Shown here piece by piece: positions 1-8,476 of a stretch of DNA of 64,000 nucleotides. The notes below the pieces were generated by a model. That model was not told the origin of the DNA. It searched no databases and worked only from the letters and a program-made list of their open reading frames with translations. The stretch is from Georgfuchsia toluolica. GTDB lineage: Bacteria; Pseudomonadota; Gammaproteobacteria; Burkholderiales; Rhodocyclaceae. Location: NCBI RefSeq assembly GCF_907163265.1, contig NZ_CAJQUM010000001.1:1302001-1366000 (forward strand). The letters run 5' to 3'. Within the stretch, counting starts at the first letter, position 1. Each line of letters starts with the position of its first letter. The translations under genes and the position numbers were made by a program.

Positions 1-1
1 A

Positions 2-97
2 GGAAGCATGGTCTACCTATCCGACGCAGAGCCGCATGCAGTCAAAGCGCTGGAAGATTCCTCGCTTCTGGTTACCATTCTGCTGAGGCGTGCGTGA
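2..97 (+). CDS. cupin-like protein, C-terminal end (partial)
   Basis: Only the last 31 codons are inside the window; the reading frame is open from base 2 and stops at 95-97. The translated end (YLSDAEPHAVKALEDSSLL, then VTILLRRA) has the alternating beta-strand pattern and the 'HAVKALEDS' turn seen at the end of small cupin proteins. The function cannot be told from so little. The stop codon overlaps an FNR-like palindrome, and a hemerythrin gene follows in the same direction 194 bases later. The assignment rests on family memory of the tail only. Confidence 0.5.
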   Translation, partial: GSMVYLSDAEPHAVKALEDSSLLVTILLRRA

Positions 98-107
98 TTG
101 CAATCAA
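94..107. promoter_or_regulatory. FNR/Dnr-like palindrome GTGAT-tgca-ATCAA
   Basis: The 14 bases match the FNR/Dnr consensus TTGAT-N4-ATCAA at 9 of 10 arm positions, and the inner 12 bases are a perfect palindrome. It lies about 185 bases upstream of the hemerythrin gene and overlaps the stop of the preceding gene. A role in low-oxygen or NO-dependent control is inference. Confidence 0.45.
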
Positions 108-291
108 GCCCAGCGCGCCCCAAACTGCGCGATTGAGGCAATCCCAACCTATCGAGGCCAATCTTATTTTTCGTACTGTTTTGGCCTCCACTTCACCGGT
201 TTTGGCATGCCAAGACACCTCAGTGAAACATCCGAATCTCACAGGCACTCGTCTATTCGCGAGCCTAAAGTTAAATCCATAGGAGATGGCC

Positions 292-855
292 ATGGCAAAT
301 GAAATTGCGAAATTAAAGGAAGAACATGGGAACTTCAGAAAACTGCTTAATTTGCTCGAGACGCAGTTGAGTCTATTTCACCACGAAGAGCAGCCTGATT
401 ACCAGCTCATGACTGACATACTGCATTACATGATCCGCTATCCCGATCATTTTCATCATCCAAGGGAGGATGTCATTTTTTCATGTCTTTTGGAGCGCGA
501 TTCCCACGCAGCGCGAAGCGTCGAAGAACTTGCCAGGCAACATCGCGTGATCGCGGAGTCCGGAACTCGTCTTCACGAAAACCTGGAGAGCGTCATCGCG
601 GGCGCGCTTATGCCGCGACAGATGATAGAAGCGCCCGGCCTCCTGTATATCACTTACTACCGCACCCATATGGACAGGGAGGAAAATAACCTTTTTGTAT
701 TGGCTGAACAGCTGCTGCGCGACGAGGACTGGAAGACGATCAACGCCAAAACCCAATCCGAGCCGGATCCTCTATTCGGCAGGGACGTCGAGGAACGCTA
801 TTGTGCGGTGTGCCACCATATCGCCCAGGCAGTCGATAGCGGTCGCATGAGCTGA
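292..855 (+). CDS. hemerythrin HHE-domain protein
   Basis: A 187-residue protein with the hemerythrin cation-binding four-helix pattern: His12 in 'EEHGNF', the cluster 'HFHHPREDVIF' at about residues 53-63, 'RQHR' near 84, and 'YRTHMDREENNLF' near 120-132. These His/Glu/Asp residues normally bind a di-iron centre that senses or stores O2 or NO or repairs iron centres. An ATG at 286 touches the AGGAG at 281-285 with no spacing; the ATG at 292 has six bases of spacing, so it is preferred. FNR-like and NO-related genes nearby (nnrS downstream, nitric oxide reductase relic at 5.7 kb) suggest a nitrosative-stress role, which is inference. Confidence 0.85.
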   Translation: MANEIAKLKEEHGNFRKLLNLLETQLSLFHHEEQPDYQLMTDILHYMIRYPDHFHHPREDVIFSCLLERDSHAARSVEELARQHRVIAESGTRLHENLESVIAGALMPRQMIEAPGLLYITYYRTHMDREENNLFVLAEQLLRDEDWKTINAKTQSEPDPLFGRDVEERYCAVCHHIAQAVDSGRMS

Positions 856-945
856 CGGCAGCGGACTCCCGATCAACGTCGGCTCCCAATGAAACATTTT
901 GGCTGTAAGGGGCTCTGAGTTTTTCAGTCCGAATCGAGGCATATC

Positions 946-1170
946 ATGGCTAACAAACCTCGCAGCACTTTTAATTTTCCGACGAAATTGCCCGAAACGA
1001 TCTCGTCAGAGCCACCGCGGCATGCGGAGGGACACGATGAGTGGCTACTCGATGAAGCACTCTCTGAAACATTTCCCGCCAGCGATTCCATTGCCGTATC
1101 ACCACCTCACCAGCTTCGTACCAGCCTCTCACGCAGATCACGGAAAGCTGATGGGTCCAGGGTCCAGTGA
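946..1170 (+). CDS. small acidic protein with LLDEALSETFPASDSIAVSPP motif
   Basis: A 74-residue protein of unknown function. Its centre (about residues 32-52) carries the 'LLDEALSETFPASD-IAVSPP' signature found in short conserved proteobacterial proteins. No signal peptide or membrane segment is visible. A weak GAGG lies about 10 bases before the ATG. The end overlaps the start of the next small gene by 20 bases, which suggests translational coupling. The motif is recognised from memory; the tail after residue 55 is basic and poorly conserved. Confidence 0.55.
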   Translation: MANKPRSTFNFPTKLPETISSEPPRHAEGHDEWLLDEALSETFPASDSIAVSPPHQLRTSLSRRSRKADGSRVQ

Positions 1171-1363
1171 GATTCCGGATTGCCAGTTCGGCAGCGATAA
1201 TAGTCTCAAGCCTGCGGCTCTGGATATCCCGATTGAGTGTGACCACTGTCACACAAGAATTTACGCGGCCGTGGCGACCAGCTTCGAAGGCGCCGACTAC
1301 CTCTATCACTTCTGTGGCCCGCAATGCATCGAGGCACGGTATATGAAGGCAAACCTGCTTTGA
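1151..1363 (+). CDS. small zinc-ribbon-like protein (DUF3330-type)
   Basis: Starting at the ATG at 1151 (preceded by GGAAAG), the protein has 70 residues. The C-terminal half contains 'ECDHCHTRIY' and, after about 17 residues, 'YHFCGPQCIEARY', i.e. two CxxC/CxxxC pairs spaced as in small treble-clef or DUF3330-like metal-binding domains. The first 30 residues are low in pattern. It overlaps the end of the upstream small gene in another frame. A metal-binding role follows from the cysteines; its partner is unknown. A longer frame upstream is open but overlaps the other small gene fully. Confidence 0.5.
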   Translation: MGPGSSEIPDCQFGSDNSLKPAALDIPIECDHCHTRIYAAVATSFEGADYLYHFCGPQCIEARYMKANLL

Positions 1364-1470
1364 CCTCGGGAAACAAAAAATGAAAGATCGACGGCCGGTG
1401 TTTTTCAATTTGACGAAAATTCAGTTGCCAGTCGGCGCGTTTACATCGAATACTTACCTACACCTAAATA

Positions 1471-2712
1471 ATGGTTTCGACTCGTTATGGAAATATGGCG
1501 GAAACCAGTCACTTGCTACACTCTGAAGGGCATCCTGACAGCGCACGTCTGCGTCGACGAATTGCTGGTTACTCGATCTTCTTCCCGCTGGCGACGGCCT
1601 ACGCGATTTTCGTTTTGCCCGCCTCGGTGTTCGCGATCCTCGGGCTCACGGATGCATTTCCAGCGCTGGCATCCTCAACCGGACACGCGCACGAGATGCT
1701 GTTCGGTTTTGCGCTGGCCGTGGTAGCGGGCAACCAGCTCGGCCCTATGGCGATACCGCGTCTGGTGCTGCTGGCGGGACTGTGGGTAATCGCGCGCGCA
1801 GCGTTTCTCTGTGCCCCCCAAAGCATGACTGCGGCTGCGGCGAATATCGCGTTCGTTGCGCTGCTGGCCATGCAACTCGTACCGCGACTGTCCAGCGCCG
1901 CAAAAAAGTGGCGCAATCAAGCGCTGCCCCTGGTGCTGGTGACTATTTGCATCAGCGGCATCGCGTTTCAGCTTGCTCGGCATGCGGGCTTCGCTGGCAC
2001 CGAGCACGCCGTACCCATCATGGTAGTTTTACTTCTTGCCCTATTGATGCTGTTCATGGGCGGACGAATTATTGCGGCAACGGTCGCCGTCCAGTTCTAT
2101 CGGCAAGGGGGTAACCTCGTCGCCCGCGTGCAGCCGCGTATCGAAGGTGGGTTAATCATTGCCATGGTGGTCGCCATCGTGGCGTCGCTGTGCGACAACC
2201 GGTCACCGTTCGCCTTGTTGGCAGCCGCGGCGACGATCATCGCTGGAGCGCTCGCTGCGGTGCGCCTGTTGCGCTGGCGCCTATGGGGGCTGCGTGGCAG
2301 GCCAGACTTATTGTGCCTCGCTGCGGGTTACGCATGGCTCGCCATCGGCCTGATGCTGTACGGCGCCGCGCTCGCCGAAGGCCGTTACCAGCTCGCCGCG
2401 CTGCATATTATTACGGTGGGTGCCCTCGGCACGCTTACACTCAATGTGATGGCCATGACGTGGACGCTCAAGGCGCGGCAGGATCCTTCACGGGCCCGCG
2501 TGCGGATTGGGGCGACCATCCTGATTGGCACGGCGGTGCTGGCACGGGAACTGGCGGCGCTTGATCCGCAACCGCTGCTCGTGATTGCATCGATGATATG
2601 GAGCAGCGCATTCGTCTTGTTGCTAATATTCTTCGTGCGCCTTCACAGCCGTGCACCCGCAGCCAATCCAGAACCTCATTGCCAGACGTCGTCCAAGGAT
2701 CGCTCACGATGA
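1471..2712 (+). CDS. nnrS: NnrS family heme/copper membrane protein
   Basis: A 413-residue polytopic membrane protein with about twelve hydrophobic segments. It carries the NnrS hallmark 'GHAHEMLFGFALAVVAGN' at about residues 71-88 and later 'LHIITVGALGTLTLNVMAMT' around 313-332. NnrS proteins are NO-induced membrane proteins that protect against nitrosative stress, often beside nitrite/NO reductase and NsrR/Dnr genes; that fits the nitric oxide reductase relic and hemerythrins here. The start is uncertain between ATG 1471 and ATG 1495, and neither has a strong ribosome site. The stop overlaps a short 42-codon frame (2709-2837) that I do not recognise; nothing else is seen up to 2993. Confidence 0.88.
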   Translation: MVSTRYGNMAETSHLLHSEGHPDSARLRRRIAGYSIFFPLATAYAIFVLPASVFAILGLTDAFPALASSTGHAHEMLFGFALAVVAGNQLGPMAIPRLVLLAGLWVIARAAFLCAPQSMTAAAANIAFVALLAMQLVPRLSSAAKKWRNQALPLVLVTICISGIAFQLARHAGFAGTEHAVPIMVVLLLALLMLFMGGRIIAATVAVQFYRQGGNLVARVQPRIEGGLIIAMVVAIVASLCDNRSPFALLAAAATIIAGALAAVRLLRWRLWGLRGRPDLLCLAAGYAWLAIGLMLYGAALAEGRYQLAALHIITVGALGTLTLNVMAMTWTLKARQDPSRARVRIGATILIGTAVLARELAALDPQPLLVIASMIWSSAFVLLLIFFVRLHSRAPAANPEPHCQTSSKDRSR

Positions 2713-2993
2713 GATTGCGAGAGAAAAACACTTCGGCGTTAAAGGGTCTCGGTTCCCGCGGCAGACAAGCCGGCATTAAGATGGATAACCTCACCGAGCG
2801 GATTTTTGCACCGTCGAAGCGGTTTGGAGAAACGTGAGAACCAGGCTGCCGGCGCACGAGGCCAACTATCAATTCCACGTAATCAAAGTGGCTGTAGTTA
2901 AAAGTTCTTCTAAGTGCTGCTGCGCCGCGAACGCACCAACAATAAACTATGGGAGTTCAGACTTGATCTGGCAGAAGTGCCTCGCCCAAAGCA

Positions 2994-4148
2994 TCATTGA
3001 ATCCACAGGGGCAAAGAAGAAAATCCGCTACCGGGGTAGATTGCGTTCACGGGCGCATTGCCCGGTACCAGGGCAATGCGTGTGGTATGGCTCAGCAACG
3101 CTTCCATGACGCTGCACAATTCCAGTCGGGCCAGCGGCGCACCCGGACAAATATGGATGCCGGCACCATACAGCAGGTTTTTTTTCTGATCGCGGTCGAG
3201 TCGGAACTCATCAGGATCCCCAAAGATGGCTTCGTCCCGGTTGGCCGAAGCCCAAAGAAGAGTTATGCGATCACCAACCTCCAGCTTTTGTCCACCAATT
3301 TCGACGGGCTTGGTGATCATCCGGCGGTTGGCAATGAGCGGAGCATGAATCCTCAAAATCTCGTCAATTGCTATCGGCAATAACGACATTTGCTCCCGCA
3401 ACAGTTTTTGGATTTCGGCGTGCTCGGCCAGATAGTGAGCCAGGATTCCTACGCAGGCGGCAATCGTGCCTAGCTCGCCTACGGTCCAGTTGCGCAGAAT
3501 GCTGACAATTTCTTCATCATCAAGCTGCCGCTTTCCTACCTTTTCCCCGAGCAGGCTGGCCGTAATGTCATCAGGCGCGTTCACGCCGGCCTTGCGGCGC
3601 ACATCCAACAAGCCTTTGATGTAGCCGTCGAATTCGAGAGCCACATCGTCCATGGCGGCTTTGTCTTTGCGTAGGGTGGCCGCATGGTTCTTGCGTATCC
3701 AGTGGCGTAGTGGCTCGTGCAGCGATGCTGGCCACCCCAAAAACGCACATTGGATTTTTAAGGCAAAAGGCTGGGCAAGTACCGCCGTCAGCTCGGTCTC
3801 CCCGCCTTTGGGCAATTCCTTAACCAGATTGTTTGCAATGTTTCGGCATACCGGAGCAAAGGTCTCCATCCGTTGCGGGCTGAAATAGGTTTCGATAATC
3901 TGCCTGTATTCGGTATGCTCAGGCGGATCCATGCCATTGGGCACAGAAAGATAGCTGGATACGACATTGCTGAAAGATTGGGGATCATTAAGCACCCGTA
4001 CCACGTCTTCGTGTTTGAACAAGGACCAGTTCAAATACTCGCTGTAAGCCACCGGACAACGGGCGCGCATTTCATCATACGCAGCAATAGGATCATTCAG
4101 AACAGCGTCAGACCTTGGATCCCAATCGTATTGTGATTTTTTATTCAT
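2994..4148 (-). CDS. cytochrome P450
   Basis: A soluble bacterial P450 of 384 residues counted from the ATG at 4148; an upstream TTG at 4157 is less likely. Visible motifs are the K-helix ExxR (Glu263, Arg266), the heme loop 'YGAGIHICPGAPLARLEL' with the thiolate Cys at 334, and an I-helix around 219-233. The I-helix has 'VGELGT' at 223-228 where most P450s have the acid-alcohol pair of (A/G)Gx(D/E)T; here those two positions are Leu and Gly. This may mark a special subfamily or a different proton-delivery route. No ferredoxin or reductase gene is adjacent. The substrate cannot be told. It reads in the same direction as hemN, 83 bases downstream of it. Confidence 0.9.
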   Translation of the reverse strand: MNKKSQYDWDPRSDAVLNDPIAAYDEMRARCPVAYSEYLNWSLFKHEDVVRVLNDPQSFSNVVSSYLSVPNGMDPPEHTEYRQIIETYFSPQRMETFAPVCRNIANNLVKELPKGGETELTAVLAQPFALKIQCAFLGWPASLHEPLRHWIRKNHAATLRKDKAAMDDVALEFDGYIKGLLDVRRKAGVNAPDDITASLLGEKVGKRQLDDEEIVSILRNWTVGELGTIAACVGILAHYLAEHAEIQKLLREQMSLLPIAIDEILRIHAPLIANRRMITKPVEIGGQKLEVGDRITLLWASANRDEAIFGDPDEFRLDRDQKKNLLYGAGIHICPGAPLARLELCSVMEALLSHTTRIALVPGNAPVNAIYPGSGFSSLPLWIQ

Positions 4149-4231
4149 AAGAGGCAATTGCGAAACTTGTTATCGCTGCGGCGCTTATACGGACTCGCGC
4201 CTGAAAAACAGCCACAACTCTGGGGTGCACG

Positions 4232-5638
4232 TCAGACCGTCCTTGAAAAAATCCGAGCGTCGGCATTCTTGTCCAGCAGGTAGCGGTCGAACAGCATCGC
4301 GATATTGCGCACGAACAAATGCCCCAGCGGCTCCACGTGCACTGCTTCACGGCTCACGGTGACAAAGCCATTCGCGGTCAAGCCGTCGGGGCTGGCCAGC
4401 TCCGAAAGCTCACGCTCAAATGCATTCTCGAACACAATTCCGAAGCGCTCTTCGACCGTTCGCAAGTCAAGATGGAAATTGCACATCAACTGAGTGATGA
4501 CGAAGCGTCGGATCTGGTCGTCGGCACTGAGCCGGTATCCCCGCTCGATCGGGAGCGAGCCCTTCTCAATCGCGTCGTAGTAGCGTGGGAGTTTCTTCTC
4601 GTTCTGGGCATAGGAACCTGCCACGTCGCCAATTGCAGAGACTCCCAAGCCAATCATATCTGGCGCCGCCTTGACCGTATACCCCATAAAATTGCGCGAG
4701 AGCGTGCGCGTCTCGACGGCCTTGGCCAGTTCATCTTCCGGTAGGGAGAAATGATCCATCCCGATCTGGCAATAACCGGCCTGCAAAAACGCTTCACGCG
4801 CGAGGCAAAACAGCTCGAGCTTTTGTTCGGCCGATGGCAGCAAGGCGGGGTCGAAGCCCTTTTGCTGGGTCCGCAGCCACGGCACGTGGGCATAAGAGTA
4901 GACCGCGACGCGATCAGCCCTCAGCTCGATCACGGTATCGAGGGTCTTGGCGAAGGTTTCCGGCTTCTGCAACGGCAAGCCGTAAATGAGGTCGACGTTG
5001 ATCGATGGGAATCCGACACTCCGGCTGTGCGCAAAGAGCTCGCGCGTCTGGTATTCCGTCTGGTTGCGGTTGATGATCGCCTGAACCTCGGGATCGAAGT
5101 CCTGCACCCCCATCGAGAGACGGTTAAAGCCTAACGAGCGCAGGAGGCTGATCTGCTCACGACTGGTGACGCGAGGATCAACCTCGATTGCCGCCTCGGC
5201 ATCCGGCAGGACTTCAAAGCACTCGGTCACGACACGGTGCAGTGCGCGTATCTCTTCAATCTTCAGATAGGTCGGTGTACCCCCACCCCAGTGGTACTGC
5301 ACTATCTTGCGCCGCTGTCCCAGTCGCCGTGCCACCTCGCGAAGCTCGCGATACAAGTAGCTCAAGTATTTTTGCAATACTTCCCGATGCTGGGTAATGA
5401 CCACGTTGCACCCGCAGAACGTGCACCGGTGCTCGCAGAATGGCAGGTGCAGGTAAAGCGAAAGGGGATCGTCCGGGCGCATCGCCGCGTCGTGCAGTGA
5501 GTCGAAGTACGCAGACGCGTCGTAGGCAGGATTGAATTCGACGGCCGTGGGATAAGAGGTGTAGCGAGGACCCGGTCGGTCGTACTTGCGCAGCAGATCG
5601 GGCGTGACCCGAATGGTAGGCGCTACTGATTTCGACAT
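4232..5638 (-). CDS. hemN: oxygen-independent coproporphyrinogen III oxidase (radical SAM)
   Basis: A 468-residue protein from the ATG at 5638 (MSKSVAPTIRV); in-frame starts at 5656 and TTG 5677 are possible. It oxidatively decarboxylates coproporphyrinogen III without O2 in heme synthesis. The radical-SAM/HemN cluster motif CxxxCxFCxC is intact (Cys68, 72, 75, 77 in 'CEHRCTFCGC'), followed by 'HWGGGTPTYL' and 'GVQDFD'. Length matches HemN rather than the shorter HemW. An anaerobic heme gene fits the neighbouring NO and low-oxygen genes. No clear Shine-Dalgarno is visible. Confidence 0.93.
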   Translation of the reverse strand: MSKSVAPTIRVTPDLLRKYDRPGPRYTSYPTAVEFNPAYDASAYFDSLHDAAMRPDDPLSLYLHLPFCEHRCTFCGCNVVITQHREVLQKYLSYLYRELREVARRLGQRRKIVQYHWGGGTPTYLKIEEIRALHRVVTECFEVLPDAEAAIEVDPRVTSREQISLLRSLGFNRLSMGVQDFDPEVQAIINRNQTEYQTRELFAHSRSVGFPSINVDLIYGLPLQKPETFAKTLDTVIELRADRVAVYSYAHVPWLRTQQKGFDPALLPSAEQKLELFCLAREAFLQAGYCQIGMDHFSLPEDELAKAVETRTLSRNFMGYTVKAAPDMIGLGVSAIGDVAGSYAQNEKKLPRYYDAIEKGSLPIERGYRLSADDQIRRFVITQLMCNFHLDLRTVEERFGIVFENAFERELSELASPDGLTANGFVTVSREAVHVEPLGHLFVRNIAMLFDRYLLDKNADARIFSRTV

Positions 5639-5668
5639 GGGATTTACTGGAGGCATGGTTGCAAGCGG

Positions 5669-5691
5669 GCCCGGCAATCAGATTGCCGGGC
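5669..5691. terminator. strong hairpin, terminator-like without U-tract
   Basis: GCCCGGCAAT and ATTGCCGGGC form a perfect 10-bp stem with a 3-base loop, between hemN and the nitric oxide reductase relic. There is no T-run on either side, so it may be a Rho-type end, a mRNA-stabilising hairpin or a repeat. Confidence 0.4.
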
Positions 5692-5710
5692 TCGACGTCG
5701 AGAAGCCTGC

Positions 5711-5991
5711 TCAATGAGAAACAGAGGCGGATACGGGTACAGGTTTTGCATTTCTGGAAACAGTTGGCTTGGCCAACAAGCGTACCGCAAATACGGCAAG
5801 GAACAACACGCCGACTGCAAATACGACATCACCTGGTACCCGCAACCACACCAGGGTCGTCATGACTGCGGAATGAACGACTTCGGGCGAGCGGGCAAAC
5901 CATAAGCTCTGGCTGATGCTCGCCCAGGTGCCGCGAAGGACAATAGAAAAATGGCTCCGAGCCAGAGCCATAGTCTGCGTAATGTATTCAT
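5711..5991 (-). pseudogene. nitric oxide reductase (quinol-type NorB/NorZ) relic, internally deleted
   Basis: The ATG at 5991, preceded by GAGAGG, opens with MNTLRRLWLWLGAIFLLSFA, which looks like the first transmembrane helix of a quinol-dependent nitric oxide reductase. About 25 codons later a different frame (-1/+2) carries 'QSLWFARSPEVVHSAV' and 'TLVWLRVPGDVVFAVGVL', the typical last cytoplasmic-loop and helix of NorB/NorZ, ending at 5711. The roughly 680 middle residues are missing. I read this as one large internal deletion that fused the two ends out of frame. The upstream NsrR-like palindromes are retained. Which nitric oxide reductase subtype it was is inferred from the ends alone. 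Confidence 0.65.
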
Positions 5992-6030
5992 TTCACTACC
6001 CTTTTCCTCTCATGACTGGCAAACTGCCAT

Positions 6031-6081
6031 AAGCGGCATCATAAATACATCTTATTAAAGATGTCAATATTTATACATCTT
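6031..6081. promoter_or_regulatory. two NsrR-like palindromes
   Basis: Two adjacent elements lie 40-90 bases before the relic start at 5991. The first (6031-6053) read on the minus strand begins AAGATGTATTT, the exact left half of the NsrR consensus AAGATGYATTT-N-AAATRCATCTT; its right half is degenerate. The second (6058-6081) has arms AAGATGT and ACATCTT around an AT-rich centre, 24 bases in all. Matching to NsrR is from consensus memory. Confidence 0.5.
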
Positions 6082-6633
6082 TTAATGGGTGATGCTGGAA
6101 ATCTGAGGCGCTGCCAGCAACTATTTCGGATTAAGCCACAATGTTTACGCCGAGGCCAGGGTCGCGTACGCTCAAGCGTAATGATGTCCGAGTGACATGC
6201 GACATGATTGATTTCAACGGCAGTCAGTTCTGGTCTCATTTTGTGGAGAGTACTTTGGTACTTGGCGTATCCGATCAGTTATCGCCGATTTAAAGAGAGA
6301 GGATAGAAGAGCAGGGACTCGACTTGGATCGCTCGAGCCTCAACTGGTGAGTGCTGAAGTGCACGTCGCAATTAGAAAAGGAGCCTCCTCAACGCAAGCG
6401 TCCTGTACGTAACAATTGGCGAATGTTGTTGACTCGCAGGGTTGATGTCACTCCCGCCGCACAATTCCATTCACTCACTGCATAAGACCACTATTCCAAG
6501 ACCACCCTGCTCAACCAGCCAAAACTTCGCGACAGAACCGAAAGCATCAATGAAAATAGCCAGGGCATATGAATCCATATCTGACCGAGAACCATACATC
6601 ATGATTTCGATTTTTCCGTCTTCTGGAGAAGAG
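6082..6633. other. gene-free stretch before the SirB2-like gene
   Basis: About 550 bases without a convincing gene. Short frames exist but lack family resemblance. It holds the leader of the SirB2-like gene and no transposon end that I can see. Confidence 0.4.
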
Positions 6634-7011
6634 ATGACCTACTCCGTCGTTAAACTGCTACACATCGCCTGCGTCATTATCAGCATTGCGCTGTTTATTC
6701 TGCGCGAAGCCCTGCAGTTACAAGAAAAGCCTTGGCGTCACCGGATGTCGCTGCGCATCGCACCCCATGTGGTCGACACAGTCCTGCTTGGATCGGCACT
6801 ATGGCTTGCCTTCCAGATTCACCAGTATCCCTTCGTGAACAGTTGGCTCACTGCCAAGGTCGTGGTCTTGTTCGTCTACATTCTGCTTGCCAGGCAGGCC
6901 TTGGGGGAGCACACACAGCACCGCCTCGCGTATTTCTTCTCAGCGCTGCTTAGCGTGGCTTATATCGTCGGTGTGGCGATCTCGCATTCGCCCACCTGGG
7001 GCGTCCTGTAG
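6634..7011 (+). CDS. SirB2-like small membrane protein
   Basis: A 125-residue protein with four predicted transmembrane helices (about residues 3-23, 42-62, 69-86, 96-118). 'LLHIACVIISIALFILREAL' at the N-terminus and the 'HVVDTVLLGSALWLA' second helix fit the SirB2/YjfL-like family of small inner-membrane proteins. The ATG at 6634 is preceded by GGAG at the right distance, so a longer upstream frame from 6442 is rejected. The role is not known; relatives occur next to heme-copper oxidase or heme genes, which would fit hemN nearby. It converges with serA. Confidence 0.65.
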   Translation: MTYSVVKLLHIACVIISIALFILREALQLQEKPWRHRMSLRIAPHVVDTVLLGSALWLAFQIHQYPFVNSWLTAKVVVLFVYILLARQALGEHTQHRLAYFFSALLSVAYIVGVAISHSPTWGVL

Positions 7012-7117
7012 ATGCCCCGGATTTCATTAACGGTCCCCAAATTGTTCAAAGCACATTTCAGACTGCAACGTTGGCCAATTCCATTTTTCGACCAATGGTT
7101 CGATTGCAGGTTAAGCT

Positions 7118-8350
7118 TTAATAAAGAATTCTGCAACGAATCGTGCCTTCGATTGACGCCAGTTGGTCGAGCGCAATTTCGCTTGCCGAGGCGTCCACAT
7201 CGATCACCACGTATCCCACGTCTACGCTGGTCTGCAGGTATTGCGCGGCGATATTGATGCCTGCTTGTGAAAAGCGTTCGTTGATCCGCGCCAGAACCCC
7301 CGGCACATTCCTGTGAATATGCAACAGACGGCACTTTCCGCTGTGTTCCGGCAACGAGACCTCGGGAAAATTTACCGCCGATGTCGTTGAACCATTATTG
7401 CTGTAACGGATCAGCTTGGTTACCACCTCGACACCGATATTGGCCTGCGCTTCGGCAGTCGAGCCGCCAATGTGCGGAGTAAGAATGACATTATCGAATC
7501 GCACTAATGGCGACTTGAAAGGTTCGTCATTGCCCTTGGGTTCCGCTGGAAAGACGTCGACCGCAGCACCCTGTAAATGGTGGGACTCAAGTGCATCGAC
7601 GAGCGCTTGAATATCGACGACCGTACCACGCGAGGCATTAATCAGACAGCTCCCGCGCCGCATCTGTGCTATTTGCGGCGCCGCGATCATGTTTTGCGTG
7701 GCCGAGGTTTCCGGCACGTGCAGGCTGATTACATCGGCAGATTCCAGCAAGTCAACCAGTGAATGCATTGGCCGGGCATTCCCCAGCGCCAGCTTGTTTT
7801 CGATATCATAAAATATGACGGCCATCCCAAGTTGCTCGGCAAGTACCCCGATCTGTGTGCCAATATGGCCGTAGCCGATAATGCCGAGTGTTTTTCCGCG
7901 CACCTCATAGGAGTTGGAGGCACTCTTTACCCAGCCTTCACGATGCAGGATCGCGTTTTTCTCCGGGATGTTGCGCAAGAGCATGATGATCTCGCCAAGC
8001 ACCAGCTCAGCGACGCTGCGTGTATTCGAAAAAGGGGCGTTGAAGACCGGGATACCGCGCCGTGCGGCGGCCCGCAGATCGACCTGGTTGGTGCCGATGC
8101 AAAAGCATCCAATGGCGGTCAGCTTCGGTGCCTGACTCAGAACTTCTTCAGTCAGACGGGTGCGAGAACGCAAGCCAACGAAATGCGCATTGCCGATCGC
8201 CTTGATCAACTCTGCGCCGATGGGCGCATGGGTATGCGTTTCCACCTGATGGTAACCATCCTGCTTGAGGGCTTCAACCGCAGAAGGGTGAATGCCTTCA
8301 AGTAGCAGAAATTTTAGTTTGTCTTTGTCGAGCGAGAGGCGTGGCTGCAT
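7118..8350 (-). CDS. serA: D-3-phosphoglycerate dehydrogenase
   Basis: A 410-residue enzyme, the length of E. coli SerA, that oxidises 3-phosphoglycerate to phosphohydroxypyruvate with NAD, the first step of serine synthesis. The Rossmann motif GxGxxG is in 'GIIGYGHIGTQ' near residues 150-160. The catalytic Arg/Glu/His set is visible in 'NASRGTVVD', 'PAEP' and 'TPHIGGST'. A C-terminal ACT domain (about 338-410; 'IHRNVPGVLARINERFSQAGINI') would mediate serine feedback. The gene is monocistronic here and convergent with the SirB2-like gene. Confidence 0.95.
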   Translation of the reverse strand: MQPRLSLDKDKLKFLLLEGIHPSAVEALKQDGYHQVETHTHAPIGAELIKAIGNAHFVGLRSRTRLTEEVLSQAPKLTAIGCFCIGTNQVDLRAAARRGIPVFNAPFSNTRSVAELVLGEIIMLLRNIPEKNAILHREGWVKSASNSYEVRGKTLGIIGYGHIGTQIGVLAEQLGMAVIFYDIENKLALGNARPMHSLVDLLESADVISLHVPETSATQNMIAAPQIAQMRRGSCLINASRGTVVDIQALVDALESHHLQGAAVDVFPAEPKGNDEPFKSPLVRFDNVILTPHIGGSTAEAQANIGVEVVTKLIRYSNNGSTTSAVNFPEVSLPEHSGKCRLLHIHRNVPGVLARINERFSQAGINIAAQYLQTSVDVGYVVIDVDASASEIALDQLASIEGTIRCRILY

Positions 8351-8476
8351 GGTGATTGATCCTTATGTGTTGCGTGCATAGGCTGCGCGACAACAGTGCT
8401 GCGGTTTCCGGCGCAGGCGTCTGGCCGAGATTCTTGCGCCAGACGGCGACGGGAGCAAGCAGTTCTCGGCTGCCCA

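Noticed and set aside
2834-3109. 91-codon plus-strand frame overlapping the P450 3' end
   Set aside because: Half of it is antisense to the P450; the rest has no protein-like pattern.
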